A DNA stretch of 64,000 bases from Corynebacterium hylobatis (lineage in GTDB: Bacteria > Actinomycetota > Actinomycetes > Mycobacteriales > Mycobacteriaceae): NCBI RefSeq assembly GCF_003955685.1, contig NZ_RXHJ01000004.1:1-64000 (forward strand). The letters run 5' to 3'. This document shows positions 1 through 8,139 of this stretch, piece after piece. The notes under the pieces are model-generated. The model was not told the origin of the DNA. It worked only from the letters and a program-made list of their open reading frames with translations, and searched no databases. How positions within the stretch are numbered: the first letter of the stretch is position 1; the number at the start of each line of letters is the position of its first letter. Made by a program: the position numbers and the translations under genes.

Positions 1-116
1 ACCGGCCGATTGTGCTTTCAGGTCCGGTGTCCGCACCCCAGTATGCCCGCCCGTGACACGTTCCGCTCGCGCCCACGCCTGTAATCCCGGTCGCACTCCC
101 CCCGAACCGGGCAGGA

Positions 117-1343
117 TCAGGGTTTAGGGTTGTCCGTTTCGGCGATGACGCGGGCCGCAGCCTCCAGCAGCATCCAGCCGGAGAGCTGGACGGACAGGTC
201 GCGTTCGTCGATACGCAGGACCCCCAGGGCCTCCGGGAGGGTGGAGGGAGCCAGCCCGTAGTTGTGGGGCAGGCGGGCATCCGCCGTCCAGTCAGTGGCG
301 AAGACCGGCAGGCCGTCAACCTCCAGGCGACGGTTCCACACGGATTCCGCGGAGACCAGCACGAGGCGGGCGGCGATCTTCTTGGCGGCCCGGTTCGCCG
401 GACTGTCCGAGGGCAGGCGTACCGCGACGTCCGCGAGGTAGCGGGCGAGAATCCCCTTGAACAGACCGCCATCGCCGTCACCGGTCTGCCAGTCGATGAC
501 CCCGGCGGGGGTGGCCATGTGCACGGCCACGGCCTGCACGAGGGAACGCACGCGGGTGATGTAGGGCATCGCCTCGTCGATCGCCTCGGCATCCGCCACC
601 CCGGCAATGCGGTCGGCGTGGTCGAAACCCGCCTCCCGGCGCAGAGCCAGGGCGATCTCCAGGTTCGCACCCAGGACCACCCCCTGACAATAGGGGTGCA
701 CGTCGCGGACCAGCTCAGGACCGTGCATCCGCATGCGCATGCCGTCCATCACCAGACCCTCATCATCAATGAGGTGGTCATGGATCCACTCCATGATGGT
801 GCGGGCCGTGTCGAGCCGCCCGGTGCGGGCCATCATGATCGCTGCCGGACCGTTGGAGGGGACGTTGTAGAACATCTCCCCCGTACGCCACGGCAGGACA
901 CCAGTCAGGGAATCGATACCCTCGATGAGATCCTTCTCCAGGGCGGTGACGGCCTTAGGCATGGGCACCTCCGGCAGGGAACCGGCACGGCGCAGCGCCA
1001 GTGCCAGCCACGCCTTGTCGTCGTAGTAGCGGTTGCCGGTCAAGGGGCCGAGGTTGCGGGCCTGGATGCCGTTGACGGTGTAACGGATGAACTTCCGGCG
1101 GGCCCGGGTGGGGCGGCGCACCGCCGCATCGACCAGACAGTCCAGGTAGTGGGCCTGCCACCAGTAGTGCCAGTGGTGGAAGAGACCTTCTTTGCTTGTC
1201 GGTGGCCAGCTGACCACCGCGAGGTTGGTCCGTGGCATCCCCCACACGCGCCGGGCGTGGCGCTCATTGATGGCGGATTCCGCCAGGTCGGCGCGGTGCG
1301 CCCAGGTTTCCTGCACGTTAGTCTCGTCGCTCCCGAGGGTCAT
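117..1343 (-). CDS. GH76-type glycoside hydrolase (alpha-1,6-mannanase-like)
   Basis: The 408-residue protein resembles the GH76 (alpha/alpha)6-barrel family, whose members act on alpha-1,6-mannans. The clearest motif is YYDDKAW at residues 106-112, the acidic pair typical of the family, within an aromatic-rich N-terminal half. No signal peptide or membrane segment is visible, so a cytoplasmic location is inferred; a role in turnover of mannan or lipomannan-type glycans is speculative. It starts at an ATG. On its strand a TATCAT -10-like box (1374 to 1369) lies about 25 bases upstream. A 6-bp inverted repeat (CCCGGT 86-91, ACCGGG 106-111) lies just beyond the stop and is a weak terminator candidate. 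The 116 bases before the stop hold nothing else recognisable. Confidence 0.75.
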   Translation of the reverse strand: MTLGSDETNVQETWAHRADLAESAINERHARRVWGMPRTNLAVVSWPPTSKEGLFHHWHYWWQAHYLDCLVDAAVRRPTRARRKFIRYTVNGIQARNLGPLTGNRYYDDKAWLALALRRAGSLPEVPMPKAVTALEKDLIEGIDSLTGVLPWRTGEMFYNVPSNGPAAIMMARTGRLDTARTIMEWIHDHLIDDEGLVMDGMRMRMHGPELVRDVHPYCQGVVLGANLEIALALRREAGFDHADRIAGVADAEAIDEAMPYITRVRSLVQAVAVHMATPAGVIDWQTGDGDGGLFKGILARYLADVAVRLPSDSPANRAAKKIAARLVLVSAESVWNRRLEVDGLPVFATDWTADARLPHNYGLAPSTLPEALGVLRIDERDLSVQLSGWMLLEAAARVIAETDNPKP

Positions 1344-1394
1344 GATGTTACAGTTTCTTCATCACACTATGATAACGATTTCTCGGGAGTCGCG

Positions 1395-2048
1395 TCACCA
1401 GGCGTTTCCGAGTTCCCCGTGCTGACGGACCCAGGCATGCATGGCGATCCCTGCGGCGACCCCCGCGTTGATGGAGCGGGTGGAGCCGAACTGCGCGATC
1501 GAGCACGTCATCAGCGCACCCTCGGCGGCCTCCGGGGTGATACCCGGCCCCTCCTGGCCGAACAGCAGGAGACATTCCCGCGGCAGGGTGGCCGTCTCCA
1601 GCGGGATCGAGCCGGGGGTGTTGTCGATGGCCACCACCGTCAGGTCATTGCGGATCGCCCAGACCAGCAGGGAATGGACATCCGGATGGTGCATGAGGTG
1701 CTGGTAGCGGTCGGTGACCATCGCACCGCGCCGGTTCCACCGCCGGCGTCCGACGATGTGGACCGTGTCCACCGCGAAGGCGTTGGCGGTGCGCACGACG
1801 GTGCCGATGTTGGCGTCGTTCTCGAAGTTCTCGATCGCCACGTGTAGCGGATGCCGCCGCTTATCGATGTCCGCCACGATCGCCTCGCGCGTCCAGTAAC
1901 GGTAGGCGTCCACGACGTTGCGGCGGTCACCGTGCTCGAGCAGCTCCGGGTCATAGCGTTCGCCGGTGGGCCACTCCCCTTCCCAGGGGCCGACCCCGTG
2001 CCTGCCCTCACCCCACTCAGTGGGACCCTTAAGCGAGTCCAAGATCAT
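1395..2048 (-). CDS. TrmH/SpoU-family RNA 2'-O-methyltransferase
   Basis: This 217-residue SPOUT-class methyltransferase should transfer a methyl group from S-adenosylmethionine to a ribose 2'-OH in tRNA or rRNA. All three family motifs are visible: ENFENDANIGTVVRTANAF near residues 73-91, LLFGQEGPGI at 161-170 and SIAQFGSTRSINAGVAAG at 183-200, which form the trefoil-knot cofactor site. The ATG at 2048 was chosen because the longer reading frame only overlaps pyrE. With this start the gene overlaps the 3' end of pyrE by 20 bases, which suggests translational coupling. The substrate nucleotide cannot be deduced from the sequence. Confidence 0.85.
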   Translation of the reverse strand: MILDSLKGPTEWGEGRHGVGPWEGEWPTGERYDPELLEHGDRRNVVDAYRYWTREAIVADIDKRRHPLHVAIENFENDANIGTVVRTANAFAVDTVHIVGRRRWNRRGAMVTDRYQHLMHHPDVHSLLVWAIRNDLTVVAIDNTPGSIPLETATLPRECLLLFGQEGPGITPEAAEGALMTCSIAQFGSTRSINAGVAAGIAMHAWVRQHGELGNAW

Positions 2049-2583
2049 CCAGGCCCAGCAGGTGGCGGTACTCCAGACCCTCCGCGCGGATGACCTCATC
2101 GGCCCCGGTCGCCCGGTCGACGACGGTCGCCACACCGACGACCTCCGCGCCGATCTCACGCAGCGCGGCGACAGCGGTCAGCGGGGAGTTCCCGGTGGTC
2201 GTGGTGTCCTCCACCACGAGCACCTTCTTCCCCACCACATCCGGACCCTCCACGCGGCGCTGCATGCCGTGTTTCTTGGTCTCCTTGCGCACAACGAAGG
2301 AGTCGACGGGGCGGCCTCCGGCGTGCATGACGGCGGTGGCCACCGGATCCGCGCCCAGGGTCAGGCCACCGACGGACACGAAATCCCAGTCTGCGGTGAG
2401 CTCGCGCAGGAGCTCACCGATCAGGCGGGAGGCCCGGTTGTGCAGGGTCGCCCGACGCAGGTCGACGTAGTAGTCGGCTTCCTTGCCGGAGGACAGGGTC
2501 ACTCTGCCGTGGACCACGGCAAGTTCCTTGACCAGCTCAGCCAGTTCGGCGAGCTTCTCCTGGTTGACGGCGGGGTTCGTCAT
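2029..2583 (-). CDS. pyrE: Orotate phosphoribosyltransferase
   Basis: PyrE converts orotate and PRPP to orotidine 5'-phosphate in de novo pyrimidine synthesis. The 184-residue length is normal for the short actinobacterial form. The PRPP-binding motif VLVVEDTTTTGNS sits at residues 121-133, and the family features SSGKEADYYVDLRR (31-44) and RKETKKHG (99-106) are present. The start MTNPAVNQEK was selected over a much longer open frame because homology begins there. It is followed by the overlapping methyltransferase gene and preceded by a membrane-anchored protein on the same strand. Confidence 0.95.
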   Translation of the reverse strand: MTNPAVNQEKLAELAELVKELAVVHGRVTLSSGKEADYYVDLRRATLHNRASRLIGELLRELTADWDFVSVGGLTLGADPVATAVMHAGGRPVDSFVVRKETKKHGMQRRVEGPDVVGKKVLVVEDTTTTGNSPLTAVAALREIGAEVVGVATVVDRATGADEVIRAEGLEYRHLLGLDDLGLA

Positions 2584-2660
2584 GACGCGGGGTCCTCCTG
2601 GGGCCGAAGAAGAATATCTGTTGTCAACCAGCATAGATTCACGGCCCACCCGGGGGTCGA

Positions 2661-3821
2661 TCAGGCCTTCGGCCCGTCCCCGAATATCGAGGGACCACGG
2701 CGCAGATCCCGAGGCATCTGCACGCCCCGGGGATGGTCGCGGTGTGAGCCGTCCGCGATCGGGGCGACTTCGTCTGCTCCCACGGTGGATGGTTCCACCA
2801 CACCCCGGGCGACCGGCAGCCGCCGACTGGGCATGTCGAGCGGTTCCTCCGGGCGCTGCACGAGGGGCCGTTCCCCGACTTCCGCCCCACCTGCGACCAG
2901 TTCCAGCACCCCGAAGCCGGGCTTGGGTGGATCGGCCATCTGGCGGGTGGGGTCCATGCCGTCCAGCTGGAGGACATGCGTCGCGGTGGTGCGCGGGGGC
3001 AGTGCGCGGGCAGCATCGGCGAGCAGGGCGAGCGGGGCGAGCATCTGCTCCCAGTCCCCGGAGTGGGAGCCACGCCCGGTCTGGGCAAGGACCCAGTCCG
3101 ATTCCAGCCACACGGCGGTGACAATCGCCGGCAGCTGTCCGAAGGCCGTGGTCACCCGCTCATCCACCAGTCGCTCCGCCACACCCGTGTCCGTGGCCAG
3201 CACCCGGAAATCCTCCAACGTGAACGCCTCGATGAGGTCCGGAGAGGACTCCTGCTCGGGTGTGCCCACCCGGCGCGCGTCAATGACCACGTCCGAGGCC
3301 GCACCCCGGCGCACCGCCATGACGTTCACCCCACCCAGGTCCATGAGCACCATCTCGTGGCCGAAAGCCTGTCCGCTGACGATGTCCTTCGCGGCCGCGC
3401 CGCTGGCGGCGGCCCCGCGGGACCATTCGTCGTTGAGCCAGTCGTCGGAACGGGAGAACTCGAAGCCCTTGTCCTCGGCCCAGGAACGGCGCTCCCGGCG
3501 CAGGGAGCCGGGCAGGGTCAACCCGGTGCGCCGCTCCGGTACAGCCGTCGGGACAGGGGGTGGCGGGGCGGGGGCTTCGGGCTCAGTGGTCTCCTCCCCC
3601 GTCGATTCCGGTTCCACGACTGCTACGGGTTCCGGCTCAGCCACAGGCTCACGCATCGGCTCCGGCTCCACTGCCGCGTTCACGGGAGCCTCCTCCGGGA
3701 AGGTCTCCGTCGCGGGCGCAGGTTCGGACCGGTCCGCGGTCCGCTGACGGGCGTCGAGACGCCACAGCAGAGCCGCCGCACCGGCGGCGAGTGCAGCGAG
3801 AGCAAAGGCAATGATGGACAT
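2661..3821 (-). CDS. Membrane-anchored conserved hypothetical protein
   Basis: The 386-residue protein has one N-terminal hydrophobic segment (about residues 2-19, SIIAFALAALAAGAAALLW), then a Glu/Pro/Ala-rich linker (about 35-90) and a soluble C-terminal domain of roughly 280 residues that I do not recognise. The single anchor and acidic linker suggest a membrane-tethered protein. The ATG at 3821 is preceded by GAGGG; TTG and GTG starts four and one codons upstream are possible. A TATTGT box about 12 bases before the ATG would give a very short leader. It sits upstream of pyrE on the same strand, separated by 77 bases. No function is claimed. Confidence 0.7.
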   Translation of the reverse strand: MSIIAFALAALAAGAAALLWRLDARQRTADRSEPAPATETFPEEAPVNAAVEPEPMREPVAEPEPVAVVEPESTGEETTEPEAPAPPPPVPTAVPERRTGLTLPGSLRRERRSWAEDKGFEFSRSDDWLNDEWSRGAAASGAAAKDIVSGQAFGHEMVLMDLGGVNVMAVRRGAASDVVIDARRVGTPEQESSPDLIEAFTLEDFRVLATDTGVAERLVDERVTTAFGQLPAIVTAVWLESDWVLAQTGRGSHSGDWEQMLAPLALLADAARALPPRTTATHVLQLDGMDPTRQMADPPKPGFGVLELVAGGAEVGERPLVQRPEEPLDMPSRRLPVARGVVEPSTVGADEVAPIADGSHRDHPRGVQMPRDLRRGPSIFGDGPKA

Positions 3822-3892
3822 CACCCTCGACAATAGTGCGCAGGAGTCCCTCCGCGGGGATGATGCACGTTCATCGGTTCGCCGCAGATCCG

Positions 3893-4732
3893 CTAGAGGC
3901 CGCGCTCAACCGGGTTGGCGGGGTCAGCGGACCACTGGGACCAGCCGCAGACATAATGCGCGGCGACACCCAGCCCGGCATGGTCCATGGCGGCCAGCAA
4001 CAGGGCGGAATGGTTGCCGGAGCCGGAGTAGACGATGGCCCCCTCAGCGGAGGTGATGCCGTGGCCCGCGAAGATCTCCCGGACCTCCTCCCGAGGGCGG
4101 ATCAGCTGGTCCTCATCGTAGAACTCGTCCGCGGGGATGTTCACCGCACCCGGGATGTGCCCCGCCTTGAGGTCCAGGATCTCGCGCTGACCGGCGAAGC
4201 GGCGGGGCTCGCGCGCGTCGATGAGCAGCCCACCTGCGGCCGCATGCTCACGCACATCGTCCATGTCAGCGACCGGCAGCGCCCCGGCCTTCACGGTGCC
4301 GCCGTTGGGTGTGACGAAGTTGCCCGGACCGCCGACGATCGGCAGGTTACGGCGGTCCCAGGCGCGCAGACCGCCGTCCAGGACCTGCACATCACTCAGT
4401 CCCGCCCAGCGCAGCATCCACCACGCCCGGGCGGCCATGAGCCCACGACCCTCGTCGTAGACCACGACCCGACTGTGGTCGCTCAGACCCCAGCGCCGGA
4501 ACCAGTCCTGCAGCTGGTGTGGTTCGGGCATGGGGTTGCGTCCCTGGCCGGAACCGGGAACACCTGCCAGGGCGGAGGCCGGGTCGCAGAACAGGGCGGT
4601 CGGCACATGCTCAGACTTGAATCGACGGTAGCCCGCCCCCTCCTGCGGTGCCCAGAAAGCCCCGAGAACGGTCTGTCGACGGGCATGGTAGATGTCGTCG
4701 CGCAGGTCCTGTGCAGTCACAAAAGTGCTCAT
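3893..4732 (-). CDS. Two-domain rhodanese-like protein lacking the active-site Cys
   Basis: The 279-residue protein has the two-domain architecture of thiosulfate/3-mercaptopyruvate sulfurtransferases: an N-terminal domain with VVVYDEGRGLMAARAWWMLRW and a C-terminal domain with LIDAREPRRFAG and HIPGAVNIPADEF. In the family the catalytic loop normally reads CGSG at the end of a YCGSG motif. Here the loop reads YSGSGNHSA with Ser at residue 236 (codon 4025-4027), so the persulfide-forming Cys is missing. The protein may be a non-catalytic sulfur carrier, a regulator or an enzyme with altered chemistry. The start MSTFVTAQDL is an ATG. The MFS gene begins 58 bases away on the opposite strand. Confidence 0.85.
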   Translation of the reverse strand: MSTFVTAQDLRDDIYHARRQTVLGAFWAPQEGAGYRRFKSEHVPTALFCDPASALAGVPGSGQGRNPMPEPHQLQDWFRRWGLSDHSRVVVYDEGRGLMAARAWWMLRWAGLSDVQVLDGGLRAWDRRNLPIVGGPGNFVTPNGGTVKAGALPVADMDDVREHAAAGGLLIDAREPRRFAGQREILDLKAGHIPGAVNIPADEFYDEDQLIRPREEVREIFAGHGITSAEGAIVYSGSGNHSALLLAAMDHAGLGVAAHYVCGWSQWSADPANPVERGL

Positions 4733-4777
4733 ACCCCGGGAGTGTAGAGGGGGTTCTGCTCGACCGCAGAATCCACA

Positions 4778-4783
4778 TATGAT
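4778..4783 (+). promoter_or_regulatory. -10 box (TATGAT), probable leaderless start
   Basis: TATGAT matches the corynebacterial TAnnnT -10 element and lies six bases before the GTG start at 4790. Transcription would therefore begin at or next to the start codon. No convincing -35 is seen. Confidence 0.5.
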
Positions 4784-4789
4784 ATTCCT

Positions 4790-6136
4790 GTGCGGCCATT
4801 CCACCATGTGCTGGTGAACACCCTGCTCGCGAACGTCACTACGAGCTTCCTCTGGTTCTGCCTCGCCTTCTGGATCTACCTGGAGACCCGTAACGTCGGC
4901 CTGACCGGCGTGATCAACGGCCTGTACATGGCTCTGCTGGCGGTCGGTTCGGTTTTCTTCGGCTCCGTCGTCGACCATCACCGCAAGAAGACGGTCATGG
5001 TCTTCGCCGCGACCACCACGCTGGTGTTCTTCACCCTCGCCGCGCTCGTGTGGATCCTGTGGGTCGATCCGGGACAGGTGCGTGCCGACGACCCCGCCAT
5101 CATCGCCTTCGCCACCCTCGTCCTGGTCGGCGCCGTGGTCGAGCAGATGCGCAACATTGCCCTGTCCACGACGGTGACGCTGCTGGTGCCTGAGGCCGGG
5201 AGGGACCGGGCCAACGGTCTGGTCGGCATGGTGCAGGGCATCGCCTTCTTCATCACCTCGGTGTTCTCCGGGCTGTCGATCGGCTACCTGGGCATGGAGA
5301 CCTCCCTGTGGATCGCCCTGGGGCTGACGGTCCTGGCCCTGGTCCACCTGCTGCCCATCCGGATCCGGGAGATGAACATCGTCACCGCCGCCGATCCGGA
5401 CGGTGTGGGGGACGTGACCACCGCCGGTCTCGATCTGCGCGGATCCTGGGTGGCCATCCGGATTGTGCCGGGATTGCTGGCGTTGATCCTGTTCTCCTCC
5501 TTCAACAACCTCATGGGTGGGGTCTACACCGCGCTCATGGACCCCTACGGCCTGGAGATGTACGGCCCGCAGCTGTGGGGCGTGGTCCTGGCGGTGACCT
5601 CCGCCGGATTCATCCTCGGCGGGCTGGCGGTGTCGAAGGTCGGTCTGGGAAAGAACCCGGTACGGACCCTGCTCCTGGTCAACCTCGTGGCCGCCCTTGT
5701 CGGCGGGATATTCACGTTGCGGGAATGGTGGTGGATCTTCGCCCTGGGCATGCTCGTCTTCATGTCGATCACGCCCGCCGCCGAGGCCGCCGAGCAGACG
5801 ATCCTGCAGCGGGTGGTGCCCTTCCTCCAGCAGGGCCGGGTCTTCGGCCTGGCGATCGCAGTGGAGATGGCCGCCAACCCGGTGTCGGGGATCATCGTGG
5901 CGGTGGTGGCGCAGTCCTATGTCATCCCGTGGATGACCACCCCTTCCGGTCGTGGCACGTTCGGCTGGCTGCTCGGCGAGGGCAGTACCCGCGGGATGGC
6001 GCTGATGGTGGTGGCCGCCAGTCTGGTGATGCTGGTGGTGGTCATCCTCGCCTTCTTCTCCCGCCCCTACCGCCGGCTCTCGGAGTATTACGCGAACACG
6101 AGCCAGGACGTGGCGGGCCAGGCCGCGCAGAGCTGA
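4790..6136 (+). CDS. MFS-family permease
   Basis: The 448-residue integral membrane protein shows about 11-12 hydrophobic segments and the loop GSVVDHHRKK (about residues 58-67), a major facilitator superfamily motif A variant of the type G-x-x-x-D-x-x-x-R/K. It resembles the large group of actinobacterial MFS proteins related to macrolide and drug efflux permeases, but the substrate cannot be read from sequence. The start is a GTG; an ATG at 4779 is in another frame that closes within 14 codons. No Shine-Dalgarno is present, in keeping with a leaderless transcript. It is divergent from the rhodanese-like gene. Confidence 0.85.
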   Translation: MRPFHHVLVNTLLANVTTSFLWFCLAFWIYLETRNVGLTGVINGLYMALLAVGSVFFGSVVDHHRKKTVMVFAATTTLVFFTLAALVWILWVDPGQVRADDPAIIAFATLVLVGAVVEQMRNIALSTTVTLLVPEAGRDRANGLVGMVQGIAFFITSVFSGLSIGYLGMETSLWIALGLTVLALVHLLPIRIREMNIVTAADPDGVGDVTTAGLDLRGSWVAIRIVPGLLALILFSSFNNLMGGVYTALMDPYGLEMYGPQLWGVVLAVTSAGFILGGLAVSKVGLGKNPVRTLLLVNLVAALVGGIFTLREWWWIFALGMLVFMSITPAAEAAEQTILQRVVPFLQQGRVFGLAIAVEMAANPVSGIIVAVVAQSYVIPWMTTPSGRGTFGWLLGEGSTRGMALMVVAASLVMLVVVILAFFSRPYRRLSEYYANTSQDVAGQAAQS

Positions 6137-6151
6137 GAGCCGGCCGACTAC

Positions 6152-6544
6152 TCAAGGTGCGATCTGCACGACGCCCTGCTCCGCCAGGTCGGCCAGGTAG
6201 GCCCGGATCCCCTCCCCCGGTGCGTCCGGGGGCAGATTGAGGACCAGCAGATCGGGCAGCGGATGTTCCAGACGGCAACCCATGGCCGCCAGACGCCGGC
6301 GGAGGGCGGGGAGGAAGGGGGTGTCGACAAGTAGGCGCAGGGTGGTGTTGCCGCCGGGCACGACCACGCGGTCGATATGGAGGCGGCCGCCGACGGTGAC
6401 GCAGGAGACGATGTCACCGAGTGCGAGCCCCTCGGCCACGACCGGGATGGAGTGCAGGACATAATGCCCGCCACCCAGCGGATCAGCGGCGAGTTCCTCA
6501 GAGTCGACACCCGGCAGTGCCACCGGTGCGATGAGAATGACCAT
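6152..6544 (-). CDS. DUF4265-like small protein
   Basis: The 130-residue soluble protein has the pattern of the DUF4265 family: PLGGGHYVLHSIPVVAEGLALGD at about residues 22-44, followed by a VxVGGRLHIDRVVVPGGN strand region. No catalytic motif is apparent and the family function is not known. It starts 10 bases after the stop of the GlgC-like gene, so the two are probably co-transcribed. The start MVILIAPVAL is an ATG. The gene converges on the MFS gene with a 15-base gap. Confidence 0.65.
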   Translation of the reverse strand: MVILIAPVALPGVDSEELAADPLGGGHYVLHSIPVVAEGLALGDIVSCVTVGGRLHIDRVVVPGGNTTLRLLVDTPFLPALRRRLAAMGCRLEHPLPDLLVLNLPPDAPGEGIRAYLADLAEQGVVQIAP

Positions 6545-6554
6545 GTCGGGTGCG

Positions 6555-7730
6555 CTACGGGGTGAGCGCGTCACCCTGGTCGGTGGATGAGCCATCGCCC
6601 AGGACGGTGATGTTGCCGGGGCCCGGTTTCGTCCGGCCGACGCGCCCGGTGGGGATGGTGGCCCCGTGGTCGGCGATGACGGACTCCAGGTGTGCTCCGG
6701 CCGGGACGACGGTATCGCCGATGAGCACCGAGCGCGACACTTTCGCCCCCTTCTCCACCGTGACCCCGGGGCCGATGAGGCTGTGCTCGACCTCGCCGGC
6801 GATGCGGGCCCCGGGGCAGACCATGCTGTCGGTGACGGAGGCGCCCGCCTCGATGCGGGCCGGATAGCTGACGGCCAGATTGCCCAGCACCGGCCAGTCA
6901 GGGTGGTCGAGCCGGATACCGGTGCCCTCGATGAGCTCCATGTGCGCCCGGAAATAGGCGTCGATGGTGCCCAGATCCCGCCAGTACCCGTCCATCCGGT
7001 ACTCGTGCGTTCGGCCCTGGGCCACCAGGTGCGGGACGATCGTCTCACCGTAGTCCCCCAACCGGGAACCGTCGGCGCCCGGGTCGTCGCCGAGGAGCTC
7101 GTCGATGGCCCGGCCCAGCGCCTCGAAACGGTAGATGAAGACCTCGGTGGCGACAACCTGACCGGCCGGTTCCTGCGGTTTGTAGTCGTAGGAGGTGACC
7201 ACCCCCTGCCCGTCCGAGCTGACCACACCGTAACGGGAGGGGTCCTCGTCGATCTCCGTGGTGACGATCGTCAGGTCGCTGCCGCGTTCCCGGTGCTGCG
7301 CCAGTGCGGGGCGGAGATCCAGCTGGTAGAGATGGTCGGCGCTGAGCACCACGACGGTGTCCGCCCCGAACTCCGCCAACGCATCCAGCTGCTGGAACAG
7401 CGCATGGCCGTTGCCCTCGGAGAAGCCGTCCCTGTCATTGCCGTCCCGCTCCCCGGGCGGCAGGATCCGCAGTCCCCGGCGGGTGCCGTCCATGTCCCAC
7501 GGTCGGCCGCCGGCCAGATGCCGGTTGAGCAGACCCGGACGGTACTGCTCGACGATCCACACGTCACGCAGGCCCGAGTGGGCCAGGTTGGAGAGTGTGA
7601 CGTCGATGAGCCGGTAGGAACCAGCCAACGGTACCGCCGGTTTCGGGCGGGAGTCGGTCAGCGGGGACAGTCGGCTGCCGCGCCCACCCGCAAGGATGAG
7701 GGCGACCACGGTGGGGGCATCGTCGTTCAT
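6555..7730 (-). CDS. GlgC-like sugar-phosphate nucleotidyltransferase
   Basis: The 391-residue protein has the layout of ADP-glucose pyrophosphorylase: an N-terminal nucleotidyltransferase with ILAGGRGSRLSPLTDSRPKP (12-31) and LSADHLYQLD, the sugar-phosphate region DGYWRDLGTIDAYFRAHMEL, and a C-terminal left-handed beta-helix of hexapeptide repeats (about 285-370). It should make an NDP-glucose-type donor from a sugar 1-phosphate and NTP. It is slightly shorter than classical GlgC (about 400-430 residues), and glycogen genes are not adjacent, so a glycogen role is unproven. It probably forms an operon with the DUF4265-like gene. Confidence 0.8.
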   Translation of the reverse strand: MNDDAPTVVALILAGGRGSRLSPLTDSRPKPAVPLAGSYRLIDVTLSNLAHSGLRDVWIVEQYRPGLLNRHLAGGRPWDMDGTRRGLRILPPGERDGNDRDGFSEGNGHALFQQLDALAEFGADTVVVLSADHLYQLDLRPALAQHRERGSDLTIVTTEIDEDPSRYGVVSSDGQGVVTSYDYKPQEPAGQVVATEVFIYRFEALGRAIDELLGDDPGADGSRLGDYGETIVPHLVAQGRTHEYRMDGYWRDLGTIDAYFRAHMELIEGTGIRLDHPDWPVLGNLAVSYPARIEAGASVTDSMVCPGARIAGEVEHSLIGPGVTVEKGAKVSRSVLIGDTVVPAGAHLESVIADHGATIPTGRVGRTKPGPGNITVLGDGSSTDQGDALTP

Positions 7731-7782
7731 GAGGACATGGTACGGCGGTTCACCCGTCGCCTGCGGAGCGGTGCGGACGCGC

Positions 7783-8070
7783 TCAGTGCTCCCGCAACGC
7801 CGTGATCAGCTCATCCTTCTTCATCGAGGAACGGCCCGCAATGTCCAGCTCGGCGGCCCGCTTCCGTAGTTTGTCGACGGTCCAGTCCTCGTAGCTGCCG
7901 GCCCGGCCGCCCTTCTCGCCCACCTCCTCCCGGGAGGTGTTCGCCGCAGCGTTGGCGATGCGGGCGGCCTTCTCCTTGCTTGCACCGTCCTCCCGCAGGG
8001 ATTCGTAGAGCTCGCCGTCCTTGACCGACGGTCCGCCCGGGGTTTTCTCGGGGTTCTTGTCCTGTGCCAT
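7783..8070 (-). CDS. Small Rho_N/SAP-like protein
   Basis: The 95-residue charged protein ends in a Rho-termination-factor N-terminal (SAP-like) helix-extended-helix: WTVDKLRKRAAELDIAGRSS followed by MKKDELITAL (about residues 63-92). The N-terminal half is lysine- and glutamate-rich with a KAARIANAAANTS helix. Such domains usually contact nucleic acids. The family is common beside stress genes in actinobacteria, and here it follows clpB on the same strand after a 69-base gap that holds a hairpin. The biological role is not known. Confidence 0.7.
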   Translation of the reverse strand: MAQDKNPEKTPGGPSVKDGELYESLREDGASKEKAARIANAAANTSREEVGEKGGRAGSYEDWTVDKLRKRAAELDIAGRSSMKKDELITALREH

Positions 8071-8096
8071 GACACCGAGGGTAGTGGCGGAACGAC

Positions 8097-8129
8097 GAAG
8101 TGCGCGGCCGTGTGAGGACCGCGCACTTC
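8097..8129 (-). terminator. Hairpin after clpB
   Basis: GAAGTGCGCGG pairs with CCGCGCACTTC around an 11-base loop, beginning 11 bases past the clpB stop. There is no U-tract on the minus strand, so termination strength is uncertain. Confidence 0.5.
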
Positions 8130-8139
8130 AGCAGCGCTT

